A DNA stretch of 64,000 nt from Cyanophora paradoxa (taxonomy: Eukaryota; Glaucocystophyceae; Cyanophorales; Cyanophoraceae): NCBI GenBank assembly GCA_004431415.1, contig QPMI01000170.1:1-64000 (forward strand), written 5' to 3'. Position numbers and translations under genes: made by a program. Below the pieces are notes generated by a model. That model saw only the letters and a list, made by a program, of their open reading frames with translations, did not search any database and was not told where the DNA came from. Numbering within the stretch: position 1 is the stretch's first letter; every line of letters begins with the position of its first letter. Shown piece by piece: positions 24,150-36,300 of this stretch.

Positions 24150-24447
24150 GTCTTATCAATGCCGGAAGCTTGTCTTATCAATGCGCCTGTTATCAATGCG
24201 CCTCGCTGGAAGCCCGCGGGCAGCCGGTAGCTAGCAAAGGCTGGCTCCACAAACGGTGGAGCAATCAAACCCGTAACGCTAGCTGCGGTGTCCGCCCGCA
24301 GCGCGGGCGAGCATGACGCTGTATCGGTTGCGTACCCCCGCGAGAAGAAGTGGAGGGGGGGGGGGGAGCCCAGCGCCGCAGATAAAGCCCGCGCCTCGCC
24401 CGCCGCGCTTGCACTCGGTCAGTCACAGGCGCAACCGCATCACTACA
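24150..24447. promoter_or_regulatory. Divergent promoter region with three TATCAATGC motifs
   Basis: This 298-bp region separates the start of the K+ channel gene (minus) from the HPPD gene (plus). TATCAATGC occurs at 24154-24162, 24176-24184 and 24191-24199, all in the same orientation; the last two are followed by GCCT. Three exact 9-mers within 46 bp next to a start codon, in otherwise GC-rich DNA, suggest a factor-binding cluster. Which gene it serves is unknown. Confidence 0.4.
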
Positions 24448-26291
<1,844 letters not shown>

Positions 26292-27628
26292 GCGGCACCC
26301 CGCCCGCGCCGGCGCCCCCGGCCCCCTGCCTGTACAGTGGCGCGCACGAAGTAGACTCCGATCCGTTTCATGTGCGAGGGACGACGGTCCTCGGTGTACA
26401 GCCAGAGCGTTTCACATGGTTTGTGAACTTTCAGGTAGCCTTCGCCACTGCAGCTGTACGTACGCTGCGTCCCCCGCATCCCCCGTTGTCGGGCCCCCTC
26501 CAGTGTAGAGCCTTTTGCGAGTTCATCGATATCCATCATCGGATGTCACACACCGTGGCACGTGCGTATACAGACTCTGCGGCGCTAGGCTGCGCGTGCG
26601 CGTCCTGCAGCTGCAGCGTTGCGCGAGCGCGCCGCGGCGCGAGCGCGAGCCTTGCATTCTGCAGTATATGTACGTGCGCAGCTTGTCGTGCATTTCAGAC
26701 ACGACCAACGACATCTGGACTAGCCCTAGTAGCTGTTTGGCTAGCAGTGGGCCGCCGGTCGAATCGTAAGGGCTCAGTCGGATAGGCAAGTGACGTCGGG
26801 ATCGAAATCGAATACCGAAGCTCGAGATCGAAACCTATGTCTACTTGCTCTACGGGCTTAAGATCACGGGATCAAAGGTGCGGGCCGTGCCCGGAGGCTC
26901 GCCCGTTCCCGCCACGGACTGGCCGCTAAGGGAGAGGAATGCTGCCCGAGGGGGCCGAAACCCCCACGGGCCCCGGACCGGGAGACCGGTACCGGGGGGC
27001 CTCCCCCGCTCCCGAAGGTGCGTAAGGTGGAGCCGCATCGCGCCGCGTCGGATCGAAGCTGGGGTACTGGGGCCATCGCAATCCGTGCGGATCGCCTGCG
27101 CGCGCCGCGCGCGCGAAATTAAATTAATTATATAAAACACGCGAAATCGAAATCGAAATCGAAGGGAGCGCACTGGTGCCCAATGTGAGTGCTGCTCGCC
27201 GAAGAGCGCACAGAGGGATTGGGTGGCCTGCCAGAGCGGGGCGCGTGTAGATCCATACGAAACCCCGGCGAAGGGGCGCGCAGGACCCTGCGCGCGCGAC
27301 GTCGGCGCTCGACCGCGAGCGCCCGAAGCTTAAAAAAGAGGCAAGCTTGAATTTAAACAAGCTCGATCGCGTGCGCGCGCGCTGCGCATGCGCGTACCTG
27401 AGCGCGGCCTCGGTCGGGGAAGGAGCTGCGCAACGCATCGCGGGTGCACTCGTCGCCGCCGCCGAAGCGGGCCTCTAGATCTACGGAATTATAAGTGCCC
27501 AGAAAATCAAACGACGCGGACGCGACGTCGCGCGCGCGCGCTAGCGCTGCGCGGGGTGTGCTGATACCCTCCTCCGGGGGGCCTGCGCCGCTCGCACTCC
27601 CCGCCAGTGACCGGGCTCGACCCCGCAG
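26292..27628. other. 1.3-kb intergenic region with scattered short repeats
   Basis: No coding exon is recognised, though remote 5' exons of the phytanoyl dioxygenase fragment were searched for and not found. Contents: a hairpin-shaped repeat at 26685-26705; GATCGAAATCGAA-type words at about 26798-26835 and AAATCG repeats at about 27146-27165; a strongly self-complementary G/C block at about 26935-27020 (runs such as GGGGGGCCTCCCCC); an AT-rich AATTAAATTAATTATATAAA stretch near 27117-27136; and alternating CG/GC blocks near 27100 and 27290-27400. Base composition swings sharply over short distances, unlike the flanking genes. Confidence 0.5.
26685..26705. repeat. Short hairpin-shaped repeat, intergenic copy
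   Basis: GTCGTG and CACGAC arms flank CATTTCAGA. The copy, read on this strand, matches the K+ channel exon (minus strand, around 23300-23324) at 24 of 25 positions, and shares 17 bases with the broken dioxygenase exon at 27883-27899. Confidence 0.6.
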
Positions 27629-27971
27629 GGCCCTGCCGCGGGCGACGGACACGGTGGAGCTGAAGCGGCGCTTCAGGAGGAACCCGGACGCGGCGGGGGC
27701 GGCGGCGGGGACGGCGCCGGCCACCGTCTTCGAGCCGGCGCAGGTCACCTTCGACGACTGGCCGCAGGAGGAGATGGTGCCCCTCGAGGTCAAGCGCGGT
27801 GCGCTCCCCGGCGCCGATCGCGACCCGGCGCCCTCCACACACAGGGCCCCGAGCGACGCGCGCAGGGACGCTGGTTCTGCTGCATTTCAGACACGACCAT
27901 TTCAGACACTGCTGCACGGAACGATGGTGCATATGAGCAACGAGAACACGTCGAGCTTGTCGTGCAGCTGA
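27629..27971 (+). pseudogene. Phytanoyl-CoA dioxygenase (PhyH/PHYHD1-like) 3' fragment, broken
   Basis: Only the C-terminal part of a PhyH-family Fe(II)/2-oxoglutarate dioxygenase is visible. The first exon reads VELKRRFRRNPDAA, VFEPAQVTFDDWPQEEMVPL, EVKRG, followed by an intron (about 27799-27864) and a second exon beginning GTLVLLH. In the family this continues straight into HGTMVHMSNENTSS, which carries the second iron-ligand His. Here a 32-nt insertion (27885-27916), bounded by 8-bp direct repeats CTGCTGCA, shifts the frame between the two halves. After NTSSLS the sequence also departs from the family end (normally SR.AY..H) and hits a stop at 27969-27971. The N-terminal half with the HxD motif was not found upstream. 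A decayed duplicate is most likely. Splicing around the insertion is conceivable, but no GT donor sits at its start. Confidence 0.65.
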
Positions 27972-28040
27972 CAAGGGAAGACCCCATACCCCAGAAGACG
28001 GTACCGCCTACCCCAGCTTGGGGCACGCCGCACGCGGCGG

Positions 28041-28196
28041 CGGCGCGGCGACTAGCTTGGAAGACGATAGCTTGGAAAGCTGCAGGCTTGATCGGCGCGG
28101 CGACTAGCTTGGAAGACGATAGCTTGGAAAGCTGCAGGCTTGATCGGCGCGGCGACTAGCTTGGAAGACGATAGCTTGGAAAGCTGCAGGCTTGAT
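28041..28196 (+). repeat. Three perfect 52-bp tandem repeats ending at a start codon
   Basis: Unit starts at 28041, 28093 and 28145. Each contains GACTAGCTTGGAAGACGATA and GCTTGGAAAGCTGCAGGCTT, followed by GAT. Copies are identical. The third copy's final GAT supplies the AT of the ATG at 28195 of the phosphatase gene, so the array abuts the coding region and probably forms its 5' UTR or core promoter. Confidence 0.92.
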
Positions 28197-30999
28197 GAAA
28201 CCGAAGCGAAAGGCTGCCCCCGCGGCCCCGGCCGGGATGGACACACTCAGACAGCCGATGCATGGCGCCCTGCGCGCTGCCAGCGACCACGCAGCGGCTG
28301 TTCGCGACACGATGTCGGCAATGAAACGGACGATCATGCTGCAACGTGCTGGCCATGGTGTTCTCGGAGCAGCTTCGGGCCGGCGCCCCCGCACAAGCTT
28401 TGGCCCCTTTTCTTCGCACCCCGCGCCGAGCGCATCGCAGCGGCAGCGGAAGTCCTCGCCAATCTGGGCTTGGCTCACGGCTGCACCAGCGGCCGCGGTC
28501 CGCGCGATGGCAGTCGCTGTACCTGGCGTTCTCGGCGACGCTGCCGACAGCGCGTTGCTCGAGAAGATTAAGCGCGAGGAGACGCTGGACCCTCTCGTCA
28601 CTCCGACGCGGCTCCCTGCTGCTCGCCGCATCATCGCTATCGGCGATCTGGTAAGCAGTCGGCGACCCCCAGCGTTCGCTCTAGCTCACGTGCACGCTCA
28701 GCATGGAGACCTCGCCGCCACGAGGGTCTGAACAGCGGGCGCGCGCGCCCCGCCTGTTGCTTGGGGCTCACCGTTTCGCAGGCGAGTCTTCGCCTCGCAG
28801 GCGTTATTGACTCGCACGACAAGTGGATTGGAGGCGACACGGTTGTTGTCCAGGTCGGCGACGTGCTGGTGCGTCCGAGCCCGTGCTCCACGCGCAGGTC
28901 GGCGCGCGAGGCCGTGCGCAGGACCGGGGCGACGAGGAGAGTGCCGTGTACGATCTTCTGCGGAGGCTCGCCAGTTCGGCGGCGCGCAAGGGAGGCGCCG
29001 TGCACATGCTCCTGGGCAACCACGAGGTCATGAACGTCGGCTGGGACTTTAGATACGTCTCCCCCGCCGGCTTCAAGGACTTCGCGATGCGGGGCGCCAT
29101 CTGCCGCATGGCCCCCTACGCCTTCTCCTCGGGGCGCCTCCGCGAGCAGGCGCGCCGCCGGCCCCGCCTCCCGCGCCCCGCGCCCCGCCGAGGCCCCCCG
29201 CAGTGCGAGATGTACGAGAAGGTGGACGGGGACTGCCCGCAGGCGGCACACCTCCCCGAGGCCGTCCGGCCCCGCGCCTGCGCCTTCAGGTGTGCCTCCC
29301 CCGCGCAGGGCGCGCCCCCCCCGCGCCGGGGCGCCGGGGGAGCGAGGGGGCGACAGGCCGGGGGGCCCCGTGGCGAGGAAGCTGGGGAACCACAACACGG
29401 TGCTGGTGATCGGGGAGAACGTGTTCGTGCACGCGGGGCTGCACGGGCGGCACGTGCGCTATGGCCTCGAGCGCATCAACCGCGAGGTCCGCGACTGGAT
29501 GCGCGGCACCGACCCCGACGCCACCAAGCCGGCCTGCGTCACCAGGTGCCCCCGCCCCGCGCCCCGCCCCGCCCCGCCCCGCCCCGCCGACCCCCGCGCA
29601 GCAGCAAGAGCGTCGTCTGGTCGCGCCTCTTCTCGCGGCGCAGCGTCGACGACGCCAACTGCGCCAAGCTCGTCAAGGCCCGCCGCCCGCCCTCGCCGCC
29701 GCGCCCCGCCGCCTCTGACCGCCTCAGCAGACACTGGAGGACATCCCAGCGAAGCGCATGATCGTGGGGCACACCGTGCAGGCGCGCCACGCGCCGGCCC
29801 GCTGCGCGCCGCGTGACGCGGGGCCGCGGGGCCGTGCAGGACAATGGGATCAACTGCGCGTGCAGCGGGGCCGTCTGGCGCCTCGACGTCGGCATGTCGC
29901 GCGGTGCGCGCTGCCTCCCCTGCTCCCCTGCTGCCCGCCCCGGCGCGCCGACGGGCGGGGAAGGGGTCAGCGGGGCGGCGGCTGAGGTCCTGGAGATCCG
30001 CGGCGACACAGTGACGGCCCTCCGGTGCGCTCCGCCCCCGGCCCCGCCCCCGCCGCTGGCAGCCGAGGCGTCCGCAGTGCCGGCAGCGCGGGCACGGCGA
30101 AAGAGGACCCGGAGGAGGCGCGCGCGGGGAAGGGAGCGCACGGCGGAGAGCACGCGCGGAAGCCGGCGGGGAAGGAGAACGAGCCGACCTCGCCCCTCGC
30201 CCGCATCTTCAAACCGCACCCGCGCCCCTCCGAGCAGCCCAACATCCCGCGCGCACCGCCCCAGCTCCCCGCCCCGAAACCAGCCGCCCCGCCCCGTCCC
30301 GCTGTCCCCGCACTGCCCCTCAAGCCCGCGGCGCCTCGTCTCGCCCTTCCGGCGCCCCACGCCGTCCTCCCCGCTCCGTCCCCGTCCCCCAGCTCGGTCT
30401 CGGGAAGCCCGCAGCCGCTGAAGGCTGCCCCGGCTTCCCAGCCCGCTCCGGCCGCCCCCACTGCGGCTGCGGCCCCAGTGGCCCCCGTGCGGCCACAGAC
30501 CGCTCCCCCGGCGCCGCCGCGCCTCCCCCCGCGGCCCCTCTCGCCCCCCCGCGGCGCCGCCGAGGCCCTCCGCGCCCCAGCCGCCGCCGAAGCCTTCGCC
30601 GGCCCCCGCAGCGACGAAGCCTTCGGGCCCCGCTGCCCTGCTGCGAAGCCCGCCGCCCAGGCCGCGCGGCCAGCGACCGCCCCGCCGTCGGCCTCGGCCC
30701 CTAAGCCCGCAGCTTCCGCCAATCCCTCCCCGCGCCCCGCGGCACCCAAAGCATCGGCCCCCGATGCGCCGGCCGCGACACGCGCTGCTGCGGCCGCGGC
30801 CGAAAAGCCTGCAGCGGCATCAAAGCCGGCGCCTGCTCCCGGCAAGACGGCGGCCCCTGGGACGGTCGCCAGGCCGGCGGCGGCGGCTGGGGCGGCGGCG
30901 AAGAAGACCCCAGCGGGGCCGTCGCCGCCCCCGAAGAAGCCGACGAGGCCCGCGAGCCCCCAGAGTGTCGCCTCGCCCCCGCGGCGGAGCCCCGCGTGA
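28195..30999 (+). CDS. Shewanella-like protein phosphatase (SLP, PPP-type metallophosphatase) with long Pro/Ala tail
   Basis: Calcineurin-like Ser/Thr- or Tyr-type phosphatase using two metal ions. All PPP signatures are present after intron removal: IGDLHGDLAA (rebuilt across an intron at about 28651-28699), VQVGDVLDRGDEE (across an intron at 28870-28921), MLLGNHEVMNVGWDFRYV, HAGLHGRHVRYGLERINREV, SVVWSRLFSR, IVGHTVQ, NGINCACSGAVWRLDVGMS and EVLEIRGDTVTAL. The SLP group (plants, algae, bacteria, apicomplexans) has exactly this set, including WSRL and the Cys-containing C.C segment. The catalytic part ends near 30023; an intron to about 30077 joins in phase to AGSAGTAKEDPEEARAGK and a roughly 300-residue Pro/Ala/Lys-rich disordered tail ending at 30999, which is absent from ordinary SLPs. 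ATG 28195 is the first ATG after the 52-bp repeats. The N-terminal 140 residues are not conserved and could include a targeting sequence or an unrecognised intron. Confidence 0.85.
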
Positions 31000-31227
31000 G
31001 CACCCCTCGCGCCGCCCCGCACCGGCCGCCCCTCTTCAGTCTCCCCGCGCGCATCCAGCGCTCGCATCGCCCCCTCCATCCCTGTAGCTACAAGAACGGC
31101 GAGCGGGCAGCCCGCGAACTCTCAGGTTTCCCCGTCGCAGATGGCCGCCGGGCGCTGAGATGGTTGCCAGTTGGGGTGCACGGGAGGGGTTCGGGGGGTG
31201 CGGGGGCGGGGCGGCGGGGGCCGGGGG

Positions 31228-33103
31228 TCAGCTGAGGGGCACGCCCTCGAGGAAGCGGACCGAGTCCGTGATGATCGGCACGCCGCACGCCAGCACCTGC
31301 CCCGCCCCCGTCGCCCGCGTGGAGCCTAGGCGGCGCGGCGGCGCGGACCTTGCGCTTCTCCTCGAGGCCGTTGCAAGTCCAAGAGAAGATGGCGAAGCTG
31401 CGGCGGGGTCGGCGGGGTGCGAGGGGGGCGGGGCGGGGCGGGTGCACCCCTGGCGGCGCCACTCGCTGACGAACTCCTCGTCGATGAGCTCGTGGCGCAC
31501 GGAGAGGCCCTTCACCTCCAGGAACCACAGCGCCCGCTCGAAGATCGACCACACTGCGCCCACGACCCCATCGCCCCGCCCTCCCGCCAACCCCGCGCGC
31601 CGCACGCACCGCCCCGCCCCGCCAGGAAGAGGCCCCGCAAGCACGGGCTGCACCCCGCCCGTCAGCCCCGGCAGCCGGGCCACAGGGCGGACGGGTGCGC
31701 GCTTCGGAATCTGCCTGCCGGCGTGCGTGTTGCCGCCAGCCCAGAGGAGGGAGTGGACGACGCGTGGGTCGAGCTCCTGCAGGATCTGCGTGGGGCGTCG
31801 GCCCCCGCACGGCCCCGGCGCCGAGGCACCCGGCAGGGAGGGGCGGGCACACCGAGATGGCGGCTGGGTAAAACGTCACGGCGCACACGCGGTCGTAGCA
31901 GTTGAGCTCCCGCATGATCTGCCGGCGCGCTGCATGACGCTCCGGGGGCAAGGGAGGTCAGGGGCGCCCCCGACCTTGACGAACTCCTCGATCAGCCGCC
32001 GCGGCCGGTCGCCCCCGAAAAGCTGGTCCCCGATGGTGTCCAGCTGCATCCGTGCGTGAGATTGCACCAGATTGCATCTGCGTACTACGGCGTAACAGCA
32101 CTCGCCTTGATGTCCACCTGAGTAGCGATCAGCTACGCCCCGGATGCTGAAAAGCGAGCGCGCATGGCAGACCATCACTTTGAGGCCCAGCTTAAGCGCA
32201 AACGCGATAAGATCTTTCGCGAGAGGCATCTTCTCGCCCTTGAACTTCTGGTGCAGCCGGTGATTCGCACTGGATTCGGAGATCAAATTTGAGTAGTGGC
32301 GCCCCGAGAGCGCGCAGCAGTTGCAGAAACCTGATGTCTACTGTTCTCAAATAGGACCAAGCGCTCTCGCTGATCTTGCCTCGCCCTGCGAGCCGCACGT
32401 GAGCAGCGAGAGAGAGAGAGAGAGGGCCGCAAACTCGAGCACGCACCGTCCGAAACGCGTTCAAGGTCGTCGTCGTGCGCGCAGACGCATACATTGTCCG
32501 CCGAGAGCCGAATATCGATCTCCACTCCTGCGAAAGACCCGTTGACCGCAATTCTGCTCCCTTCAATCGGGGAACGAAATACCGCAGGCGCCCATCTCCG
32601 CTGCGAGCCTGGCGGGTGCGCGTGTGAGTGGGTTCATGTCGGGAGGACTCTTTGAAAGCTTGGAGCAGCCTGGGCGAGGCGAGGTGCGGCATGCGATTGG
32701 GTAGGGTGCGCACTTCACTGCGCTGAACGAGTTCTCGGGGGCATCAAAAGACCCGCCACGATGCGCGTAGATGCACGGGCTCTGCTTGCTGCAGGATTCA
32801 AAGGGCCCGACGTCGACGGGCCGCGTGTGATCGGCAAGGCGCTGGCGAGCGCTCTCCATCGCTTCAGCGGCTCTCAGGGCGTCGAGGGGGAGCTTCCAGG
32901 CGAACTCCGCAGCTGCCGGCTGATCCACGTTTTTTTTGCCTGTCGCCTGTACCCAAGCGAATTGTTTTTGCCGGCTTGGGGTACTTTAAAATTTCAATTC
33001 GGACTTCGTGCGCGCCCGGCGGTGGGCGGCCGGCGCCGGCGCCGGCGCCGAAGGATGAGTCTCCGTTAACGTTTAATTTAGAAGACAATGACTCGACAGA
33101 CAT
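31228..33103 (-). CDS. Glycerophosphodiester phosphodiesterase (GDPD family)
   Basis: TIM-barrel enzyme hydrolysing glycerophosphodiesters to an alcohol and glycerol 3-phosphate (phospholipid and phosphate recycling). Catalytic motifs: YAHRGGSFDAPENSFSAV (first His/Arg pair), EIDIRLSADNVCVCAHDD (Glu/Asp pair and second His), then HQKFKGEKMPLAKDLIAFAL and KLGLKVMV, YDRVCAVTFYP, the late barrel strand CGVPIITDSVRFLEGV and the end PLS. The start is inferred at ATG 33103 (MSVESLSSKLNVNG, then HEVRIEILKYPKPAKTIRL), which joins by a 40-nt intron in phase to AAEFAWKLPLDALRAAEAM. About eight introns; the stretch 31300-31900 is poorly resolved. No signal peptide and no certain membrane helix were seen, although ALWFLEVKGL near 31520 is hydrophobic. 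The set of motifs is clear, but substrate preference cannot be read. Confidence 0.82.
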
Positions 33104-33313
33104 GTTCAAGCCACCGCTGGCGCTGGCGCTGGCGAGATCCTTCGAATTCAGCTTTTTAATCTTCCATGATCGATATCAAGTATACTTACTAGCTGTCATA
33201 GTATAGAATCAGATAAATGATAAAATGGTTGCTGAGGGAGGGGCTCGGGTGCACGCGCGCGGCGGGCATGCGCAGGGCCTCCCACGCCCAATCAAGCTCA
33301 TGATCAGCCGGGC

Positions 33314-36300
33314 TCAGAGGGAGACGATGGCGCCTGGCTCGACGCCGAGGTCGGTGGCGAGCTTGCGCATCTCGTGGGCGAAGATGGGCGGCCCGCAGAT
33401 GTAGAGGTGCAGCAGCCGCGGCGCCCGCGCCAGCAGCCGCTCCCGCACGAAGGCGCCGTCGATCCGCCCCGCCCGCCGGTGCGGCGCCGCCTCGAGCCAC
33501 GCCGCCGAGGGCGCCCGCTGCACGAAGAGGTGGAACTCGAAGGCCGGGCACAGGGCGGCGCACTGCCGGCGGGGCCCGTCAGCGGGGGCGGGGCGGGGAC
33601 GGGGCGGGCGGGGCGGGCCTCCTCGAGCCAGGCGAGCTCGGGGACGTCCTCGGGGCTCTCGAAGCAGGCGGCGAGGGTGAGGCGCAGCTCGCGCGGCGCC
33701 CCCTCCCCCGCCTCCCCGGCCCGCGCCCGGGCTCCCCGCTCTCGTACGCCGCCGCCCGGCTGCGCGGGCGCCCGTGGCGCCGCCGCACGCCCGCCCCCTT
33801 GAGGCCGCCCTCGCCCCGCCCCGACCCCTCGCCCCGAGCGAGACGACGCGCGCCGTCGGCGACACCAGCACCTCCTGCGCGCCCGTCACGCGCCCCGCGG
33901 GGCCAGCGCGGGGCGCGGCGCGGGCCTCGATGGGGGAGTGGATGACGAGGGCCGTGGGGGAGCCCGGCAGCACGGGGCTCGACGAGCCGCTGGGCCGCAG
34001 CTCGCCCCACGCCTCCGCCGCCGCCCCCGGCCCCTCGCCCCCGCCCAGCAGCAGCGTGCCGAAGGCCGACAGGGACATGCCCCCCGCCTCGGGGAAGGCG
34101 GCGGCGGTCGGGAGCGCGGCGAAGGAGACGGGCCGGGCGGGTAGTGGCGGCGCGGGGGCGAGGCGGCGGCGTCGGAGGGCGAGGCGGGGCCGGGGCCGGG
34201 GCTGCAGAGCTCGTCGGGGCCGGGGGCGGGGCGCGGGCGGCAAGGCAGCGGCGGCGGAGGAGGGCGACCAGGTCGAGTATGGGGAGGATCCCCGTGCCCG
34301 CCACCACCGCTGCCTCGGGGAAATGATTGCCTTGGGAGAGGGAAAAAAGAAACGAAATTCTACAAACCGACGAGGTCGCCCTCGCTCTCCGCCGTCAGCC
34401 GCAGGCCAAGCCCGAGCGGGCCGCGGACGCGGATCTGGGCCCCCGGGGGCGGGTCCGTGAGGAAGCGGCTCATGGCCCCGTTCGGGTAGCGCCTGATCCA
34501 CAGCTCCTGCACCTGCCGGCCCGCGTGGGCGGCGCGGCCCCGCGGCGGGCGCCGGCGCGGGCGCGGGGGCAGGGCGCACGGCGGCGGCCTCGCCGAGGTC
34601 GTCGGTGGCGGAGGGCGGGGCGCCGAGGGCGGCGAGGGGGCGCTCGGCCTCGCGGGCGGCGCCGGCGAGGCGGACGAGGGAATAGTGGCGGTGGACCTCG
34701 CGGCCGCCGACGCGCGCGGTCACCTCGAAGTGCTGCCCGCAGCGCGCGATCTCTTCCGCCTGCCCCAGCGCCGTGTCCGACACGAACCGCACCCGGTAGA
34801 TCCTGCGCCGCCGCGCGTCGGGGCCGGCGGCGGGGGCGGGACGGGGCGGGGCGGGGCGGGGCGGGGCGCGGACGGCTTGCGGGAGGCACAAACTACGCGG
34901 CTGTCCAGGAAGGACCAGAGCTGGCCCTCGGCGCCGTCGCTCGCCGCCTCCTCCTCGGGACGGGCCCCGTCCGGCTTCAGCACCGCCACGCACAGGTCCA
35001 TCAGTTGCTGCGAGCGCGCCGCCCCCGCGCGTCGGGGCGTGCCGGGGGGGGGGGGAGGAGGGGGGGGGGGGGGGGGGGCGGACTCGGTGCGCGTGGAGGG
35101 AATGCTGGTGGGGGCGGGCGAGCCCGTACGTCGCGCGCTGCCCCTTGGAAGAGCTGTAGAGGAAGGCGGAGATGTCCTGCCCGATGACGGCGTGCAGGAG
35201 GGCGGCGCCGCCCGGGTGGGAGGCGAGCACGGGGGCCACGTCGAAGACGCGGTCGCCGAGGAGGATCCAGGGGGAGCCGAGGCGGACGGCCCGGTCGAAC
35301 TCGGCGCTCGTGATGTGCGCCACCTTCTTCCGGTTCAGCGAGTCGTGCACCCCCGCCGCCCGTCGCCGGCTCAGCATCCCCAGCACCTCCGCCGAGCCGA
35401 AGAGGGCGGCGAGGAGCACGAGCCATGCGACGAGCGTGGCGCGCGCGGCCGGCTGCAGCAGCTCGACCCCGAGCAGCAGGTTCGCGAGGGCCCCGAGGCA
35501 GAGCAGCCGCCCCCCGGCCCGGTGCAGCCGCCGGAAGAGCTCCGCCGCCGCCGGCGGCCGCCGCGCGATGTGAAACTGCTTCACGAGCTGCGCCCCGTGA
35601 GACAAGGCGTGCGCGGAAAGGCGCGGCTCGGGCGTCCACCTGCCCGACCAGAAGCTGCCCCGCCGCGACAACCGCTATCGCCACTCCAAAGTACCTGAGA
35701 GAGAATGTTCGTCGATTCCGATGAGCTCCGCTCGGCGGGGCGGGACGGGCAGGCCGGGCGGGCCGGGCGAGCGCACCCGTGCGAGCTCCCGATCTCGCTG
35801 CGAGGGCGGCCGGCGAAGGCGGCGGCGGCGGCGGGGATGGTGACCTGCCGGGCCGTCGCGGGGCGCCCGGGAGGGGCCGGCGAGGCGGGGCCGGCGGCGC
35901 ACGGTGAGGGCGACCTGCATCCCCGCCCGATCTGCAGGCCGCGTCAGGGACAGGCCGCGCGAGGCGCCGCGGCGCGGTCCGGCGGCGGGGCGCACGGAGG
36001 TCGATCCTGTACAAATGTGAGCGACGGGGCGGGGCGGGGCGGGGCGGGGGCGGCCGGCGCACCAGAAAGAGTAATGCTTTAAATAACGGACGACGAAAAG
36101 GCCTGCGGGCGGGCGCGCCAGTCACGCGGCGCGGGCGGCTGCGTGGGGGCGGGGGCGGGGCGGCTCACTGGCGGGGACGATGGCGCCCCAGGCGACGGCC
36201 ATGGCGACGGCGTGGACGATGTACGTGTTGCCGTAGCCCTGCCCCGCCCCCACGAAGGCCCCGGGGGCGCCCGAGCCCGAGCCCGAGCCGGCCCAGAAGT

